DNA of 64,000 bases from Lysobacter terrestris (lineage in GTDB: Bacteria; Pseudomonadota; Gammaproteobacteria; Xanthomonadales; Xanthomonadaceae): assembly GCF_014489475.1 (NCBI RefSeq), contig NZ_CP060820.1, forward strand, positions 1,628,001-1,692,000, given 5' to 3'. Below are positions 1-9,073 of this stretch, in pieces (position 1 is the stretch's first letter; each line of letters opens with the position of its first letter). A model generated the notes under the pieces. That model was not told the origin of the DNA. It did not search any database and was given only the letters and a program-made list of their open reading frames with translations. A program made the translations under genes and the position numbers.

Positions 1-881
1 GCGACGCCGTACAGGGAAAAGTCCGCGCGCTTGCCGCCGACCGGCGGCATCGCATCGGTCACCAGCAGCATCTTCCCGGCCGGCTTGGCGGCGATGGCCA
101 CGCGCAGCGCGGTGTCGTGCACGTGGTGGCCGTCGACGATCAGCCCGCACCAGCTGCCCGCATCGGCGAGCGCGGCGCCGACCGCGCCGGGGTCGCGGCT
201 GAGCAGCGGCGTCATCGCGTTGAACAGGTGGGTGACGCCGCGCACGCCGGCGGCGAAGGCGGCGGCGAGCTGTTCGCTGCTCGCCGCGGTGTGGCCGGCG
301 CAGACGATCACGCCACGCGCCGCCAGCGCGCGCAGGGTCCCGGGTGCGAAACGCTCGGGTGCCAGCGTGAGCATGGTGCGGCCGACACCGAGCGAGGCGA
401 CCAGGTCGAGCTCGCCGGCATCGGGGCTGTGGAACTTGTGCGGGTCGTGCACGCCCTTGCGCGCTTCGGCGAGGTACGGCCCTTCCAGGTGGATGCCGAG
501 GATGCCGGGCACGTCCTGCGCGATCGCCTCGCGCACCGCGGCGATCGCGCGCTGCATCACCGCGACATCGTCGCTGATCAGCGTCGGCATCAGCCCGGTG
601 GTGCCGAAACGGCGGTGCGCGGCGGCGATCCGACGCAGGCCGTCGACGCTCGGCGTGTCGTTGAACAGCACGTCGCCGCCGCCGTTGACCTGGGTGTCGA
701 TGAAGCCCGGCACCAGGTAGCCGCCCTGCAGGTCGACCGCCTGCGCGCCGGTCGCAGCCTCGCCCGGCAGCAGCGCGACGATGTGGCCGTCCTCGACCAC
801 CACGCTGACGTCGCGCTCGAAACCGCGCTCGGTCAGCACCTGGCCGTTGCGGAAGACGAGCGGGCGGGGCGGTGCGTTCAT
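1..881 (-). CDS. nagA: N-acetylglucosamine-6-phosphate deacetylase (3' end cut off by window)
   Basis: The minus frame is open from the ATG at 881 to the window edge, giving 293 residues of a family that is usually about 380 long. It deacetylates GlcNAc-6-P to GlcN-6-P in the cytoplasm, a step of amino-sugar and wall recycling. Visible motifs: the amidohydrolase GFIDTQVNGGG near 59-69, with the NagA-type D-x-Q in place of H-x-H; LEGPY with metal ligand E133; GH at 196-197; THLFNAM with H218; a DGHH segment at 250-253; and VTDA with catalytic D276. It diverges from glucokinase, so both probably serve N-acetylglucosamine or chitin catabolism. The call rests on motifs read directly. The remaining C-terminus is not visible. 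Confidence 0.93.
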   Translation of the reverse strand, partial: MNAPPRPLVFRNGQVLTERGFERDVSVVVEDGHIVALLPGEAATGAQAVDLQGGYLVPGFIDTQVNGGGDVLFNDTPSVDGLRRIAAAHRRFGTTGLMPTLISDDVAVMQRAIAAVREAIAQDVPGILGIHLEGPYLAEARKGVHDPHKFHSPDAGELDLVASLGVGRTMLTLAPERFAPGTLRALAARGVIVCAGHTAASSEQLAAAFAAGVRGVTHLFNAMTPLLSRDPGAVGAALADAGSWCGLIVDGHHVHDTALRVAIAAKPAGKMLLVTDAMPPVGGKRADFSLYGV

Positions 882-1097
882 GGCGGACAGTCTCGCTGAT
901 CGGCGGGTGCGGCGCGCGGATTGATCCATACGCCACGCGCCGTCGCAATGGCCGCGCGGCGAAACGCTGGCGCCGTGCGGGTCCATCGTGCCGCGATTGT
1001 TGCTAACGTCGCGGACCTTCCGGGACGGGTGGAGCGGTGGCATGCAGTCGAGGGCAGGGCGGGTCGATGGGCGCCGGTTGGCATGCGGAGCGCGTCC

Positions 1098-2105
1098 ATG
1101 AGCGCCGCCCGGCAGCGCTTCGTCGCCGCCGACGTCGGCGGCACCAATGCGCGCATCGCGCTGGTGCAGTCCGGCGACGACGGTCGTCCGGCCGTGCTTG
1201 CCTACCGCCGGTATCCATGCGGCGACTACCCCGGCCTGGGCGCGATCCTCGCCGACTTCGTCGCCGGCCACGCCGCGGGCTTCGGGCGCGCCGACTTCGA
1301 ACGCATGGCCATCGCCAGCGCCGGGGTGGTGCTCGACGGCGAAGTCATCAACTCCAACCTGCCCTGGCGCATCGTCCTGGGCGACCTGCGCCGCGAGCTG
1401 GCCCTGCGCGAGCTGCACGTCATCAACGACTTTGCCGCGGCCGCGTACGGCTCGCAGCAACTGGCGCCGGCCGATTCGCGCCTGCTCACGCCGGGCGTGG
1501 TGCAGGCCGCGCCCGGGCCGGCGCTGGTGATCGGGCCGGGTACCGGCCTGGGCGCCGCGGTGTGCCTCCCGCAGCCGCGGGGCCTGGTGGTGCTGCCGAG
1601 CGAAGCGGGCATGGCCGCGTTCGCGCCCGGTACCGCGCGCGAGATCGAGGTGCTGCGCTGGCTGCAGCGGCGCGGCCGGCACGTGGCGACCGAGCAGCTG
1701 CTCTCCGGCCCGGGCCTGCGCAACCTCTACGAGGCGCTGTGCGCGCTCGACGGCACGCCGCCGCAGCTGCACGCGCCCGCCGCGATCAGCGACGCCGCGC
1801 GCCGCGGCGATGCGCTCGCGCGCGAGGCGGTGCTGGGCTTCTGCGCGCTGCTCGGCAGCGTGATCGGCGACCTCGCCATGGTCAGCAGCGCGCAGGTCGT
1901 GCACGTGGCCGGCGGGATCGTGCCGCAGCTCGCCGACTTCCTGCCGCAGAGCGACTTCCGCAGCCGCCTGGTCGACAAGGGCGCGATGCGCGCGGTGCTC
2001 GAGCGCGTGCCGGTGTGGCTGATCGAGAACGAACGGCTTGGCGTCATCGGCGCGGCGAGCTGGTACCTGCAGCACTTGCGGGAGCGGGGCGGCGCCACCC
2101 CCTGA
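1098..2105 (+). CDS. glk: Glucokinase (ROK-independent, Glk type)
   Basis: The 335-residue protein phosphorylates glucose with ATP in the cytoplasm. It begins with the phosphate-binding ADVGGTNARIAL near residue 10. It then carries INSNLPWRI, the catalytic-Asp segment HVINDFAAAAYG, IGPGTGLGAA, PSEAGM and LSGPGLRNLY. The C-terminus has the family pattern VAGGIVPQ, FLPQSDFRSR, KGAM and GAASWYL. I chose the ATG at 1098 because GGAG lies 8 nt upstream. An in-frame ATG at 1083 adds five residues, and the frame stays open back to 921 without conserved sequence. The length fits Glk. The divergent nagA neighbour suggests a shared sugar-utilisation role. Confidence 0.93.
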   Translation: MSAARQRFVAADVGGTNARIALVQSGDDGRPAVLAYRRYPCGDYPGLGAILADFVAGHAAGFGRADFERMAIASAGVVLDGEVINSNLPWRIVLGDLRRELALRELHVINDFAAAAYGSQQLAPADSRLLTPGVVQAAPGPALVIGPGTGLGAAVCLPQPRGLVVLPSEAGMAAFAPGTAREIEVLRWLQRRGRHVATEQLLSGPGLRNLYEALCALDGTPPQLHAPAAISDAARRGDALAREAVLGFCALLGSVIGDLAMVSSAQVVHVAGGIVPQLADFLPQSDFRSRLVDKGAMRAVLERVPVWLIENERLGVIGAASWYLQHLRERGGATP

Positions 2106-2230
2106 GCCCGGCGGAACGGGCGCCGGCTCGCGCCCGCGAAGCGCCAGATCCGGCAAAGTCGCGCCGCGTGCGGGACATGCCCGCCGCCGCCGACGGCGGT
2201 ACGATGCCGGCGGGAACTGGGGATCTTGAT

Positions 2231-2863
2231 ATGTCTATTCGTACGCTTTGCCTGCTCATCGCGGGCTTGGCCGCGGCCGGCGGCGCGCATGCGCAGTCGC
2301 TGGGCAAGCCGGCCGAGTTCTATTTCGACGCCGATCCGTCGACCACGCGGCCGGTGGTCGCGGTCAAGGAATCCGGCGATGCCGCCGTGCAGAAGCTGCT
2401 GAAGGCCATCGAGCGCGATCCGCGCGCGAAGGCCGAGCACGCGCAGCTCGCGCACCTGGCGATGGACGGCGGGCGCACCGACCTGGGCCGGGAGCTGTAC
2501 AGCCGCGCCTTCACCCGCATCAGCGAGAACGATGCGATGTGGCGGCCGCTGGTGTGGAACTACGGCTGGGACCTTTACCGCAGCAACGATGCCGTTGGCG
2601 CGCTGGTGCAGTGGCAGCGGCTGGTCAGCGCGCGCCGCAGCAACGCCAGCTGGGTGCCGCCGACGCTGGCGCTCGCGCTGTGGAGCGCCGGCCAGAAGGA
2701 GCAGGCAGTGCAGTGGTACGCCGCGGCGGTGCGCACCGAGCCGCAGCTGTGGCGCGACCCGGCCAACTTCCCGCGCCTGCTGCCCGATTGGCGCGACGCC
2801 GAGCGGGCGACGCTGGCCGAAGTCCAGGCGGCGTGGGCGAGCAATCCGCCGCAATGGCCGTAA
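2231..2863 (+). CDS. Exported tetratricopeptide-like protein
   Basis: The 210-residue product begins with a clear signal peptide (MSIRTLCLLIAGLAAAGGAHA, cleavage after about residue 21), so it is probably periplasmic. The rest is helical, with TPR-like spacing: a repeat around 55-85, a segment with WxxLVWNYGWDLYRSNDAVGALVQWQRL near 105-130, and LALALWSAGQKEQAVQWYAAAV near 145-168. It has no catalytic motif. A GGGGA ribosome site precedes the ATG at 2231. The ATG lies 125 nt after glk and the same strand continues into the signalling pair. I infer a protein-protein interaction role; the partner is unknown. Confidence 0.7.
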   Translation: MSIRTLCLLIAGLAAAGGAHAQSLGKPAEFYFDADPSTTRPVVAVKESGDAAVQKLLKAIERDPRAKAEHAQLAHLAMDGGRTDLGRELYSRAFTRISENDAMWRPLVWNYGWDLYRSNDAVGALVQWQRLVSARRSNASWVPPTLALALWSAGQKEQAVQWYAAAVRTEPQLWRDPANFPRLLPDWRDAERATLAEVQAAWASNPPQWP

Positions 2864-2886
2864 GCCACCCGCGGGCGTAGTCAGCT

Positions 2887-2932
2887 CCGCCATGCCGCGG
2901 CGCATGGCGGCGTCGCCGCACGCGCGGCGACG
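2887..2932. other. Two back-to-back perfect hairpins after the TPR gene
   Basis: CCGCCATGC (2887-2895) pairs with GCATGGCGG (2902-2910) across a 6-nt loop. Directly after it, CGTCGCCGC (2911-2919) pairs with GCGGCGACG (2924-2932) across a 4-nt loop. Each has nine perfect base pairs and there is no gap between them. There is no T-run, so this is not a standard intrinsic terminator. It lies 23 nt past the stop of the TPR gene and 120 nt before the regulator. A Rho-associated, mRNA-stabilising or protein-binding role is possible. Confidence 0.6.
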
Positions 2933-3051
2933 TACAACGTGACGACAGTCGCACAACCCCCGTCGCTACCGCTAAAGTGGGTCGGGCCGGAGAGGGACCG
3001 GTAGCGCCGCAGCTCGCGGCGACCGGAGCCGGCTTACAGGGGGCGGACACG

Positions 3052-4248
3052 ATGTCCTTGTCGGAACTGAGCGTCATGGTCGTCGAGGATCACGGCTTCC
3101 AGCGCCGGATGGCGCTGCGCCTGCTCACCGACCTGGGCATCGGCGAACTCAGCGAAGCCGCCGATGGCCACAGCGCGCTGCACCTGCTGGAAGGGATCGG
3201 CGCGCCACCGGACGTACTGCTGGTCGACCTCGACATGCCCGGCATGGACGGCATCGAATTCATCGGCCACGTCGCCCAGCGCCAATTGGCGCGTGCGGTG
3301 GTCGTCGCCAGCGCGCTGGATCCGGCCCTGCTCAATACCGTGCAGAACATGGCCCGGGCCTACGGCCTGCGGGTGCTCGGCAGCGTCGAGAAGCCGCTGA
3401 CCCGCGACAAGCTCGCCCACGTGCTGGCCAGCTACGACGACCAGCTGCACGCCTACGACGACGATGAAGTCGTCGAGGTCACCGTGCAGGCGATCCGCGA
3501 CGCGCTGGCCAGCAACGAGATCGAGCCGTGGTTCCAGCCGCAGGTGGAACTCGGCAACGGCCGGCCGGTCGCAGTGGAGGCGCTCGCGCGCTGGCGTCGC
3601 CGCGACGGCCGCATCATCCGCCCCGCGCACTTCGTCGCGCTGATCGAGCGCGAGGGCCTGGTCGGCGACCTCACCGACCACATGCTCACCCAGTCGTGCC
3701 GCTGGAAGCGCCATTGGGACCAGCACGGCGTGCGCCTGAACCTCGCCATCAACGTCTCGCCGCAACTGCTGGCCGACGAAAGCGCCGCCGACCGCTACCA
3801 GGACATCGTGCGCCGGCAGGGCGTGGAGCCCAGCGAGGTCGTGCTGGAAATCACCGAGAGCTCGGTGATGGCCGACGCCGCGCGCGGGCTGGGCGTGCTC
3901 GCGCGACTGCGGCTGAAGGGCTTCGGCCTGTCGATCGACGACTTCGGCACCGGTTATTCATCGCTCGCGCAGCTGTCGCAGATCCCCTTCACCGAACTCA
4001 AGATCGACCAGGGCTTCGTCTCCGGCGCGCACCACCAGCCGCGCAAGCGCGCGGTGATCGAAGCCAGCCTCGACCTCGCCCGCAAGCTGCAGCTCGACGT
4101 CGTCGCCGAAGGCGTGGAGACGGTGGAGGAGTGGCAGATGCTCGCCGAACTGGGCTGCGGCATGGCCCAGGGCAACCTGATTTCCTCGCCCGTGCCCGGT
4201 AGCGACGTGGCCGCCGCGCTCGGGCGCTGGCGCCGGCCCGAGTACTGA
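3052..4248 (+). CDS. Response regulator with EAL c-di-GMP phosphodiesterase output
   Basis: This 398-residue cytoplasmic protein has an N-terminal receiver domain (1-125; acidic pocket E12-D13, phosphoacceptor D59 in VDLDMPGMDG, K114). Its EAL domain spans about 145-390. The EAL catalytic set looks complete: E176 of the EAL triplet, N234 in INVSP, E266 in EITES, D296-D297 in DDFGTGYS, K317, E353 in VAEGVE and Q373. The last motif reads QGNLIS rather than the usual QGYLF. It should hydrolyse c-di-GMP to pGpG under phosphorylation control. The ATG at 3052 has GGGGG upstream. The hybrid kinase gene starts 42 nt after its stop, so the two probably form one signalling unit. Confidence 0.9.
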   Translation: MSLSELSVMVVEDHGFQRRMALRLLTDLGIGELSEAADGHSALHLLEGIGAPPDVLLVDLDMPGMDGIEFIGHVAQRQLARAVVVASALDPALLNTVQNMARAYGLRVLGSVEKPLTRDKLAHVLASYDDQLHAYDDDEVVEVTVQAIRDALASNEIEPWFQPQVELGNGRPVAVEALARWRRRDGRIIRPAHFVALIEREGLVGDLTDHMLTQSCRWKRHWDQHGVRLNLAINVSPQLLADESAADRYQDIVRRQGVEPSEVVLEITESSVMADAARGLGVLARLRLKGFGLSIDDFGTGYSSLAQLSQIPFTELKIDQGFVSGAHHQPRKRAVIEASLDLARKLQLDVVAEGVETVEEWQMLAELGCGMAQGNLISSPVPGSDVAAALGRWRRPEY

Positions 4249-4290
4249 GGCGGCGTGGCCGGCCCGCACCGCACCGGCAGGACCTGAGCA

Positions 4291-7242
4291 GTGCGCGCGC
4301 TGCTTGCCCGCTACGGCCTCCGCCAGCAGTTGTGGGCGCTGTTCGGTCTGTTCCTGCTCGCCGGCGCGACGGTGCTGGTGCTCGACGAAGTCGCCCAGTA
4401 CCGCGCGCGGCAATCGCTGCTGGCGCTGCGCGGCGAATCGCTGCTCGCCCGGCGCGAGATCAAGACCGTCTCCGACGCCTACGGCCTCGACGTCATCGGC
4501 ACCACCTTCCGCACCCGCAACTACCTGATCACCTGGGAGGAGGGCGTGGCGGCGGTCGACGCGGCGCGCGCGCGGATCGACGCCAGCTGGGCGTCGCTGC
4601 AGCGGTTGCCGCGTACGCCGGATGAGGTGGTGCATTTCCGCGCCGCCGCGCGCGAACGCGTGGCCGCCGACGCGGCGATGGTGGAGCTGCACGCGATCCT
4701 GCAGCGCCAGGACATCCACGCGCTCGGCCGCTTCGCCGACACGCGGCTGTTCCCGGCGATCGATCCGGTGACCGCGCGCCTGCAGATCCTGTCCAACCTG
4801 GCCACGGCCAAGGCCGACATGGTGGTGAATCGCAACCTGCGCGATAACCGCCGCGTCAGCGCACTGCGCATCGGCATCTCGCTGGCCACGCTGCTGGTGG
4901 TCGCGCTGATCGGGCGCACGATCCTGCGCAACGCCTACCGCGGCGTTGAGAGCCTGACCTTCCTCGCCCGGCGCATGCGCAAGCACGACTACACGGCGAT
5001 GCCGCGCTACCTGCCGGAAAGCGGCGAGCTGGGCATGGTCGCCGACGCGTTCCTGGAGATGCGCCGCGACGTGCTCGGCTTCGAGACCTCGCTGACCGAA
5101 CAGCTCGCGCGCAACGAACGGGTCAATGCCGAACTCGCCCGCCGCGAGGCGCTGCAGCGCTCGCTGATGGACGCCGCGCCCACCGCGATCGCGGCGATCG
5201 ACAGCCAGGGACGCTACTTCCTGTTCAATCCCGGCGCCGAGCGCCTGTTCGGCCACCGCGCCGAAGACTTCATCGGCAAGGACGCGCCGATGCTCGACAG
5301 CGTCGGCGATTTCGCCCCGGCGCTGGTGCCCGCCGACAGCTACGCGCGCCTGGCCCAGTTGCTGAGCGAACGCACCGGCAAGCCCGTGCCCCCGGACTGG
5401 CGCGCGCTGCGCACCGCGGCCGAAGTCGGCATGCCGCCGACCGAGACCCTGATGCTGCATCGCGACGGCCACATCGTGCACGCGCTGCTCGCACTCGCGG
5501 TGATCCCCGACGAACTGCACGGCGGCAACGGCCTGCTCGGCGTCGCCGTCGACCTCACCCGGATCAAGCAGCTGGAAGCCGACCTGCGCGCCAGCGAGGC
5601 GCGCGCGCAGGAAGCCAACCGCGCCAAGTCCTCCTTCCTCGCTGCGATGAGCCACGAGATCCGCACGCCGATGATCGGCGTGACCGGCATGATCGAGATC
5701 CTCGCGCATTCCCGGCTCGACCACGACCAGCGCCACGCGCTCAACGTGATCCAGCAGAGCTCGCAGTCGCTGCTGCAGATCATCGGCGACATCCTCGACT
5801 TCTCGAAGATCGAGGCCGGGCGCCTGGAGATCTCGCCGAGCGTGGTGAACCTCGCCGCGGTGGTGCGCAGCACCGCGGCCAACTACACCGGCGCCGCCTC
5901 GAGCAAGGGCCTGTCGCTGACCTGCGAGATCGACGAGCGCATCGGCCCCGCGCACAGCGCCGACGCGCTGCGGCTGCGGCAGATCCTCGGCAATTTTCTC
6001 TCCAACGCGGTCAAGTTCACCAGCAGCGGCGGCGTCGAGGTCGCGCTGGAATGGCGCGGCGAGGCCGCGCCGGATCCGGCGCACCCGCTCGGCGCCGACC
6101 TGCTGAGCTTCCGCGTCACCGACACCGGCATCGGCGTCAGCGCGGAAGCGCAGCAGCGCCTGTTCCAGCCGTTCGCGCAGGCCGAGGGCGACACCACCCG
6201 GCGCTACGGCGGCACCGGCCTGGGCCTGGCGATCTGCGCGCGCCTGGGCGAGCTGATGGGCGGCCTGGTGACGATGGATTCGGTGCCGCAGATCGGCACC
6301 ACCATGCGCCTGGCGATCACCCTGCCGCGCGCCGCGGCCGACGAGTTGCCGACGGACACGCTGCCCAGCGGCCAGCGCGCCGACTTCCGCCCGCGCCGCC
6401 TGCCGACGGTGGCGGAGGCCGAGCGCGAACGCAGCCTGGTGCTGCTGGTCGACGACCATCCCACCAACCGCATGGTGATCGCGCGCCAGCTGGCGCTGGC
6501 CGGCTACGCCAGCGAAGCCGCCGAGGACGGCGTGCAGGGCCTGGAGCGCTGGCGCAGCGGCCGCTATGCGCTGGTGCTCTCGGACATCCACATGCCGCAG
6601 ATGGACGGCTATGCCCTGGCCGGGCGCATCCGCGAGGAAGAACGACGCAGCGGCCTCGCGCGCACGCCGATCATCGCGCTCACCGCCTCGGCGCTGAAGG
6701 GCGAGGCCGAACGTTGCCTCGGCGCGGGCATGGACGATTACCTGGCCAAGCCGGTGGCGGTGGCGGTGCTGGCGACGACGCTGCAGCGCTGGCTGCCGCA
6801 CACCGTCGCCGACGAAACGGACGCCGACGCTGCCGGCGCGACGGAAACGGCGAACGCCGGCGCCGCGCTGGCCGCGGGCGGATTCCCGCAGCTGGACGCC
6901 GCCCCGCCGCTGCTCGACTACGCCGCGCTGCGCGAACTCAGCGGCGGCGACGACAACGATGCCGCGGCGGTGCTGCGCGAATTCCTCGACGCGACCCTGC
7001 AGGACCTCGCGCTGCTGGAAAAGACCCGCGAGGACGGCGACATCCCCGCGATCACCCGCCAGGCGCACAAGATCAAGGGCGCCGCGCGCCTGGTCGGCGC
7101 CGACGAACTCGCCCACGCCGCCACCGCGCTGGAAGCCGCCGGCCACTCCGGCGAATGGCCGGCGATCCTGCCGCATTTCGCGCAGGTGGAAACCGCGGCG
7201 GAGCGGCTGAAGCTGTTCGTGGCGGAGCGGTATCCCGCATAA
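4291..7242 (+). CDS. Hybrid sensor histidine kinase (HAMP-PAS-HisKA-HATPase-REC-Hpt)
   Basis: This 983-residue inner-membrane kinase has TM1 at 13-33, a periplasmic sensor to about 192, TM2 at 193-212 and HAMP at 215-265. A PAS domain follows at about 287-425. HisKA carries the phosphoryl histidine H455 in MSHEIRTP, and the ATPase core has NFLSNAVKF (568-576), DTGIGV (611-616) and GGTGLGL (640-646). A receiver domain at 715-835 has D765 and K820. A C-terminal Hpt domain has H926 in AHKIKG. The layout supports a four-step His-Asp-His-Asp phosphorelay to a separate regulator, most simply the adjacent REC-EAL protein. The start is GTG, with AGGA upstream. The H-box reads TPMIGV where TPMNGV is usual. 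Confidence 0.92.
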   Translation: MRALLARYGLRQQLWALFGLFLLAGATVLVLDEVAQYRARQSLLALRGESLLARREIKTVSDAYGLDVIGTTFRTRNYLITWEEGVAAVDAARARIDASWASLQRLPRTPDEVVHFRAAARERVAADAAMVELHAILQRQDIHALGRFADTRLFPAIDPVTARLQILSNLATAKADMVVNRNLRDNRRVSALRIGISLATLLVVALIGRTILRNAYRGVESLTFLARRMRKHDYTAMPRYLPESGELGMVADAFLEMRRDVLGFETSLTEQLARNERVNAELARREALQRSLMDAAPTAIAAIDSQGRYFLFNPGAERLFGHRAEDFIGKDAPMLDSVGDFAPALVPADSYARLAQLLSERTGKPVPPDWRALRTAAEVGMPPTETLMLHRDGHIVHALLALAVIPDELHGGNGLLGVAVDLTRIKQLEADLRASEARAQEANRAKSSFLAAMSHEIRTPMIGVTGMIEILAHSRLDHDQRHALNVIQQSSQSLLQIIGDILDFSKIEAGRLEISPSVVNLAAVVRSTAANYTGAASSKGLSLTCEIDERIGPAHSADALRLRQILGNFLSNAVKFTSSGGVEVALEWRGEAAPDPAHPLGADLLSFRVTDTGIGVSAEAQQRLFQPFAQAEGDTTRRYGGTGLGLAICARLGELMGGLVTMDSVPQIGTTMRLAITLPRAAADELPTDTLPSGQRADFRPRRLPTVAEAERERSLVLLVDDHPTNRMVIARQLALAGYASEAAEDGVQGLERWRSGRYALVLSDIHMPQMDGYALAGRIREEERRSGLARTPIIALTASALKGEAERCLGAGMDDYLAKPVAVAVLATTLQRWLPHTVADETDADAAGATETANAGAALAAGGFPQLDAAPPLLDYAALRELSGGDDNDAAAVLREFLDATLQDLALLEKTREDGDIPAITRQAHKIKGAARLVGADELAHAATALEAAGHSGEWPAILPHFAQVETAAERLKLFVAERYPA

Positions 7243-7320
7243 CGGACGCACTGCCATGTCCGGCACGGCAGCAAGCATGCGTCGGCGCTAGGATGCCGGC
7301 TTCCGCCCAGGATTCCGTCC

Positions 7321-9030
7321 ATGCGCAAGCTCCTGCTCGGCTTCGCCCTCACGCTCCCCCTCACCGCCATGTGCGCCGACCGCATCACCGGCCAGCCGTT
7401 CGCCACGCGCAGCGAGGTCTACGCGCCGCATGCGATGGCCGCGACCTCGCACCCGCTCGCCACGCAGGTCGCACTTGACGTGATGAAGGCCGGCGGCAGC
7501 GCCGTCGATGCGGCGATCGCCGCGAATGCCGCGCTCGGGCTGATGGAGCCGACCGGCAACGGCGTCGGCGGCGACCTGTTCGCGATCGTGTGGGATCCGA
7601 AGACGAAGAAGCTCTACGGCTACAACGGCTCGGGCCGCTCGCCGAAGTCGCTCACGCTGGCCGAGTTCCGCAAGCGCGGCCTCACCGAGATCCCCGCGCA
7701 CGGGCCGTTGCCGGTCACCGTGCCGGGCACGGTCGATGCATGGTTCGCCCTGCACGGCCGCTTCGGCCGCAGGCCCATCGCCGACGACCTCGCGCCGGCG
7801 ATCCGCTACGCGCGCGAAGGCCATCCGGTGCACGAGGTGATCGCGTACTACTGGGGCCGCAGCGTGCCGACGCTGTCGAAGTGGCCGGGCTTCGCCGAGC
7901 AGTTCACCGTCGACGACAACGGCAAGCGCCGTGGTCCGCGCACCGGCGAGATGTGGAAGAACGTCAATCTCGCCAGCACCCTGGAGAAGATCGCCCGCGG
8001 CGGCCGCGACGCGTTCTACCAAGGCGACATCGCGCGCACGATCGACGCCTACTTCAAGGCCAACGGCGGCTTCCTGTCCTACGACGACCTCGCCAGCCAC
8101 CACGGCGAATGGGTCGAGCCGGTCAGCACCAACTACCGCGGCTACGACGTGTGGGAACTGCCGCCGAACGGCCAGGGCATCGCCGCGCTACAGATCCTCA
8201 ACCTGCTCGAACCCTACGACCTGAAGCAGTACGGTTTCGGCAGCCCCGAACACGTGCACCTGTTCGCCGAGGCGAAGAAGCTCGCCTTCGCCGATCGCGC
8301 GGCTTCGTATGCCGATCCCGACTTCTACAAGACGCCGGTGGCGAAGCTGATTTCCAAGGACTACGCACGCGAGCGCGGCAAGCTGATCGCGATGGACAAG
8401 GCGATGAAGGCCGCCGAGCCCGGCGTGATCCCGCAGCTCAACGAAGGCGACACCATCTACATGACCGTCGCCGACGCCGACGGCATGATGGTCTCGCTGA
8501 TCCAGTCCAACTACCGCGGCATGGGCAGCGGCATGGCGCCGCCGGACCTGGGCTTCATCCTGCAGGACCGCGGCGAACAGTTCGTATTGAAGGACGGCCA
8601 CCCCAATTCGTTCGCGCCGGGCAAGCGGCCGTTCCACACCATCATTCCCGCGTTCGTGACCAGGAACGGCAAGCCGTGGCTCAGCTTTGGCGTGATGGGC
8701 GGGGCGATGCAGCCGCAGGGCCACGCGCAGATCCTGATGAACCTGATCGACTTCGGCATGAACCTGCAGGAAGCCGGCGATGCGCCGCGCATCCAGCACG
8801 ACGGTTCCACCGAACCGGCCGGGCAGGCCACCGCGATGACGGACGGCGGCGAGCTCGACCTCGAATCCGGCTTCGCCTACGAGACCGTGCGCGCGCTGAT
8901 GCGCAAGGGGCATTCGGTGCGTTACGCCGACGGTCCGTACGGCGGCTACCAGGCGATCATGGTCAACCCGCACGGCGGTTACATCGGCGCCAGCGAATCG
9001 CGCAAGGACGGCCAGGCGGCCGGGTACTGA
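7321..9030 (+). CDS. ggt: Gamma-glutamyltransferase, periplasmic
   Basis: The 569-residue Ntn-hydrolase has a signal peptide (1-19, ending AMCA). Glutathione and other gamma-glutamyl compounds are the usual substrates. The amino half has GGSAVDAAIAANAALGLMEP and NGVGGDLFAIVWD. The predicted autocleavage nucleophile is T378 in NEGDTIYMTV, which gives a large subunit up to residue 377 and a small one of about 190. The small subunit has SLIQSNYRGMGSG, and MGGAMQPQGHAQ further on. The cleavage motif is DTIY rather than the T-T-H of classical enzymes, so it may belong to the branch that includes cephalosporin acylases. AGGA precedes the ATG by 8 nt. It seems to be a single-gene unit. Confidence 0.9.
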   Translation: MRKLLLGFALTLPLTAMCADRITGQPFATRSEVYAPHAMAATSHPLATQVALDVMKAGGSAVDAAIAANAALGLMEPTGNGVGGDLFAIVWDPKTKKLYGYNGSGRSPKSLTLAEFRKRGLTEIPAHGPLPVTVPGTVDAWFALHGRFGRRPIADDLAPAIRYAREGHPVHEVIAYYWGRSVPTLSKWPGFAEQFTVDDNGKRRGPRTGEMWKNVNLASTLEKIARGGRDAFYQGDIARTIDAYFKANGGFLSYDDLASHHGEWVEPVSTNYRGYDVWELPPNGQGIAALQILNLLEPYDLKQYGFGSPEHVHLFAEAKKLAFADRAASYADPDFYKTPVAKLISKDYARERGKLIAMDKAMKAAEPGVIPQLNEGDTIYMTVADADGMMVSLIQSNYRGMGSGMAPPDLGFILQDRGEQFVLKDGHPNSFAPGKRPFHTIIPAFVTRNGKPWLSFGVMGGAMQPQGHAQILMNLIDFGMNLQEAGDAPRIQHDGSTEPAGQATAMTDGGELDLESGFAYETVRALMRKGHSVRYADGPYGGYQAIMVNPHGGYIGASESRKDGQAAGY

Positions 9031-9073
9031 GCGTGGCGCAACGCGTTTCCGATTGCCGCGTGGCGTGGATGGC

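Noticed and set aside
117-899. A 260-residue plus-strand frame at the left end
   Set aside because: The minus strand encodes NagA with all its metal-binding motifs across the same bases; the plus frame lacks any motif and is composed of shadow codons.
882-1097. A NagR/NagQ-type operator between nagA and glk
   Set aside because: I could not find a convincing palindrome or a good promoter in this 216-bp divergent gap; it holds nothing else that I recognise.
3958-7278. A 1106-residue open frame on the minus strand opposite the hybrid kinase
   Set aside because: It is a shadow of high-G+C codon bias. It has no recognisable domain and is rich in Arg, Ala, Gly, Gln, Val and His, while the opposite strand encodes a clear multi-domain kinase.
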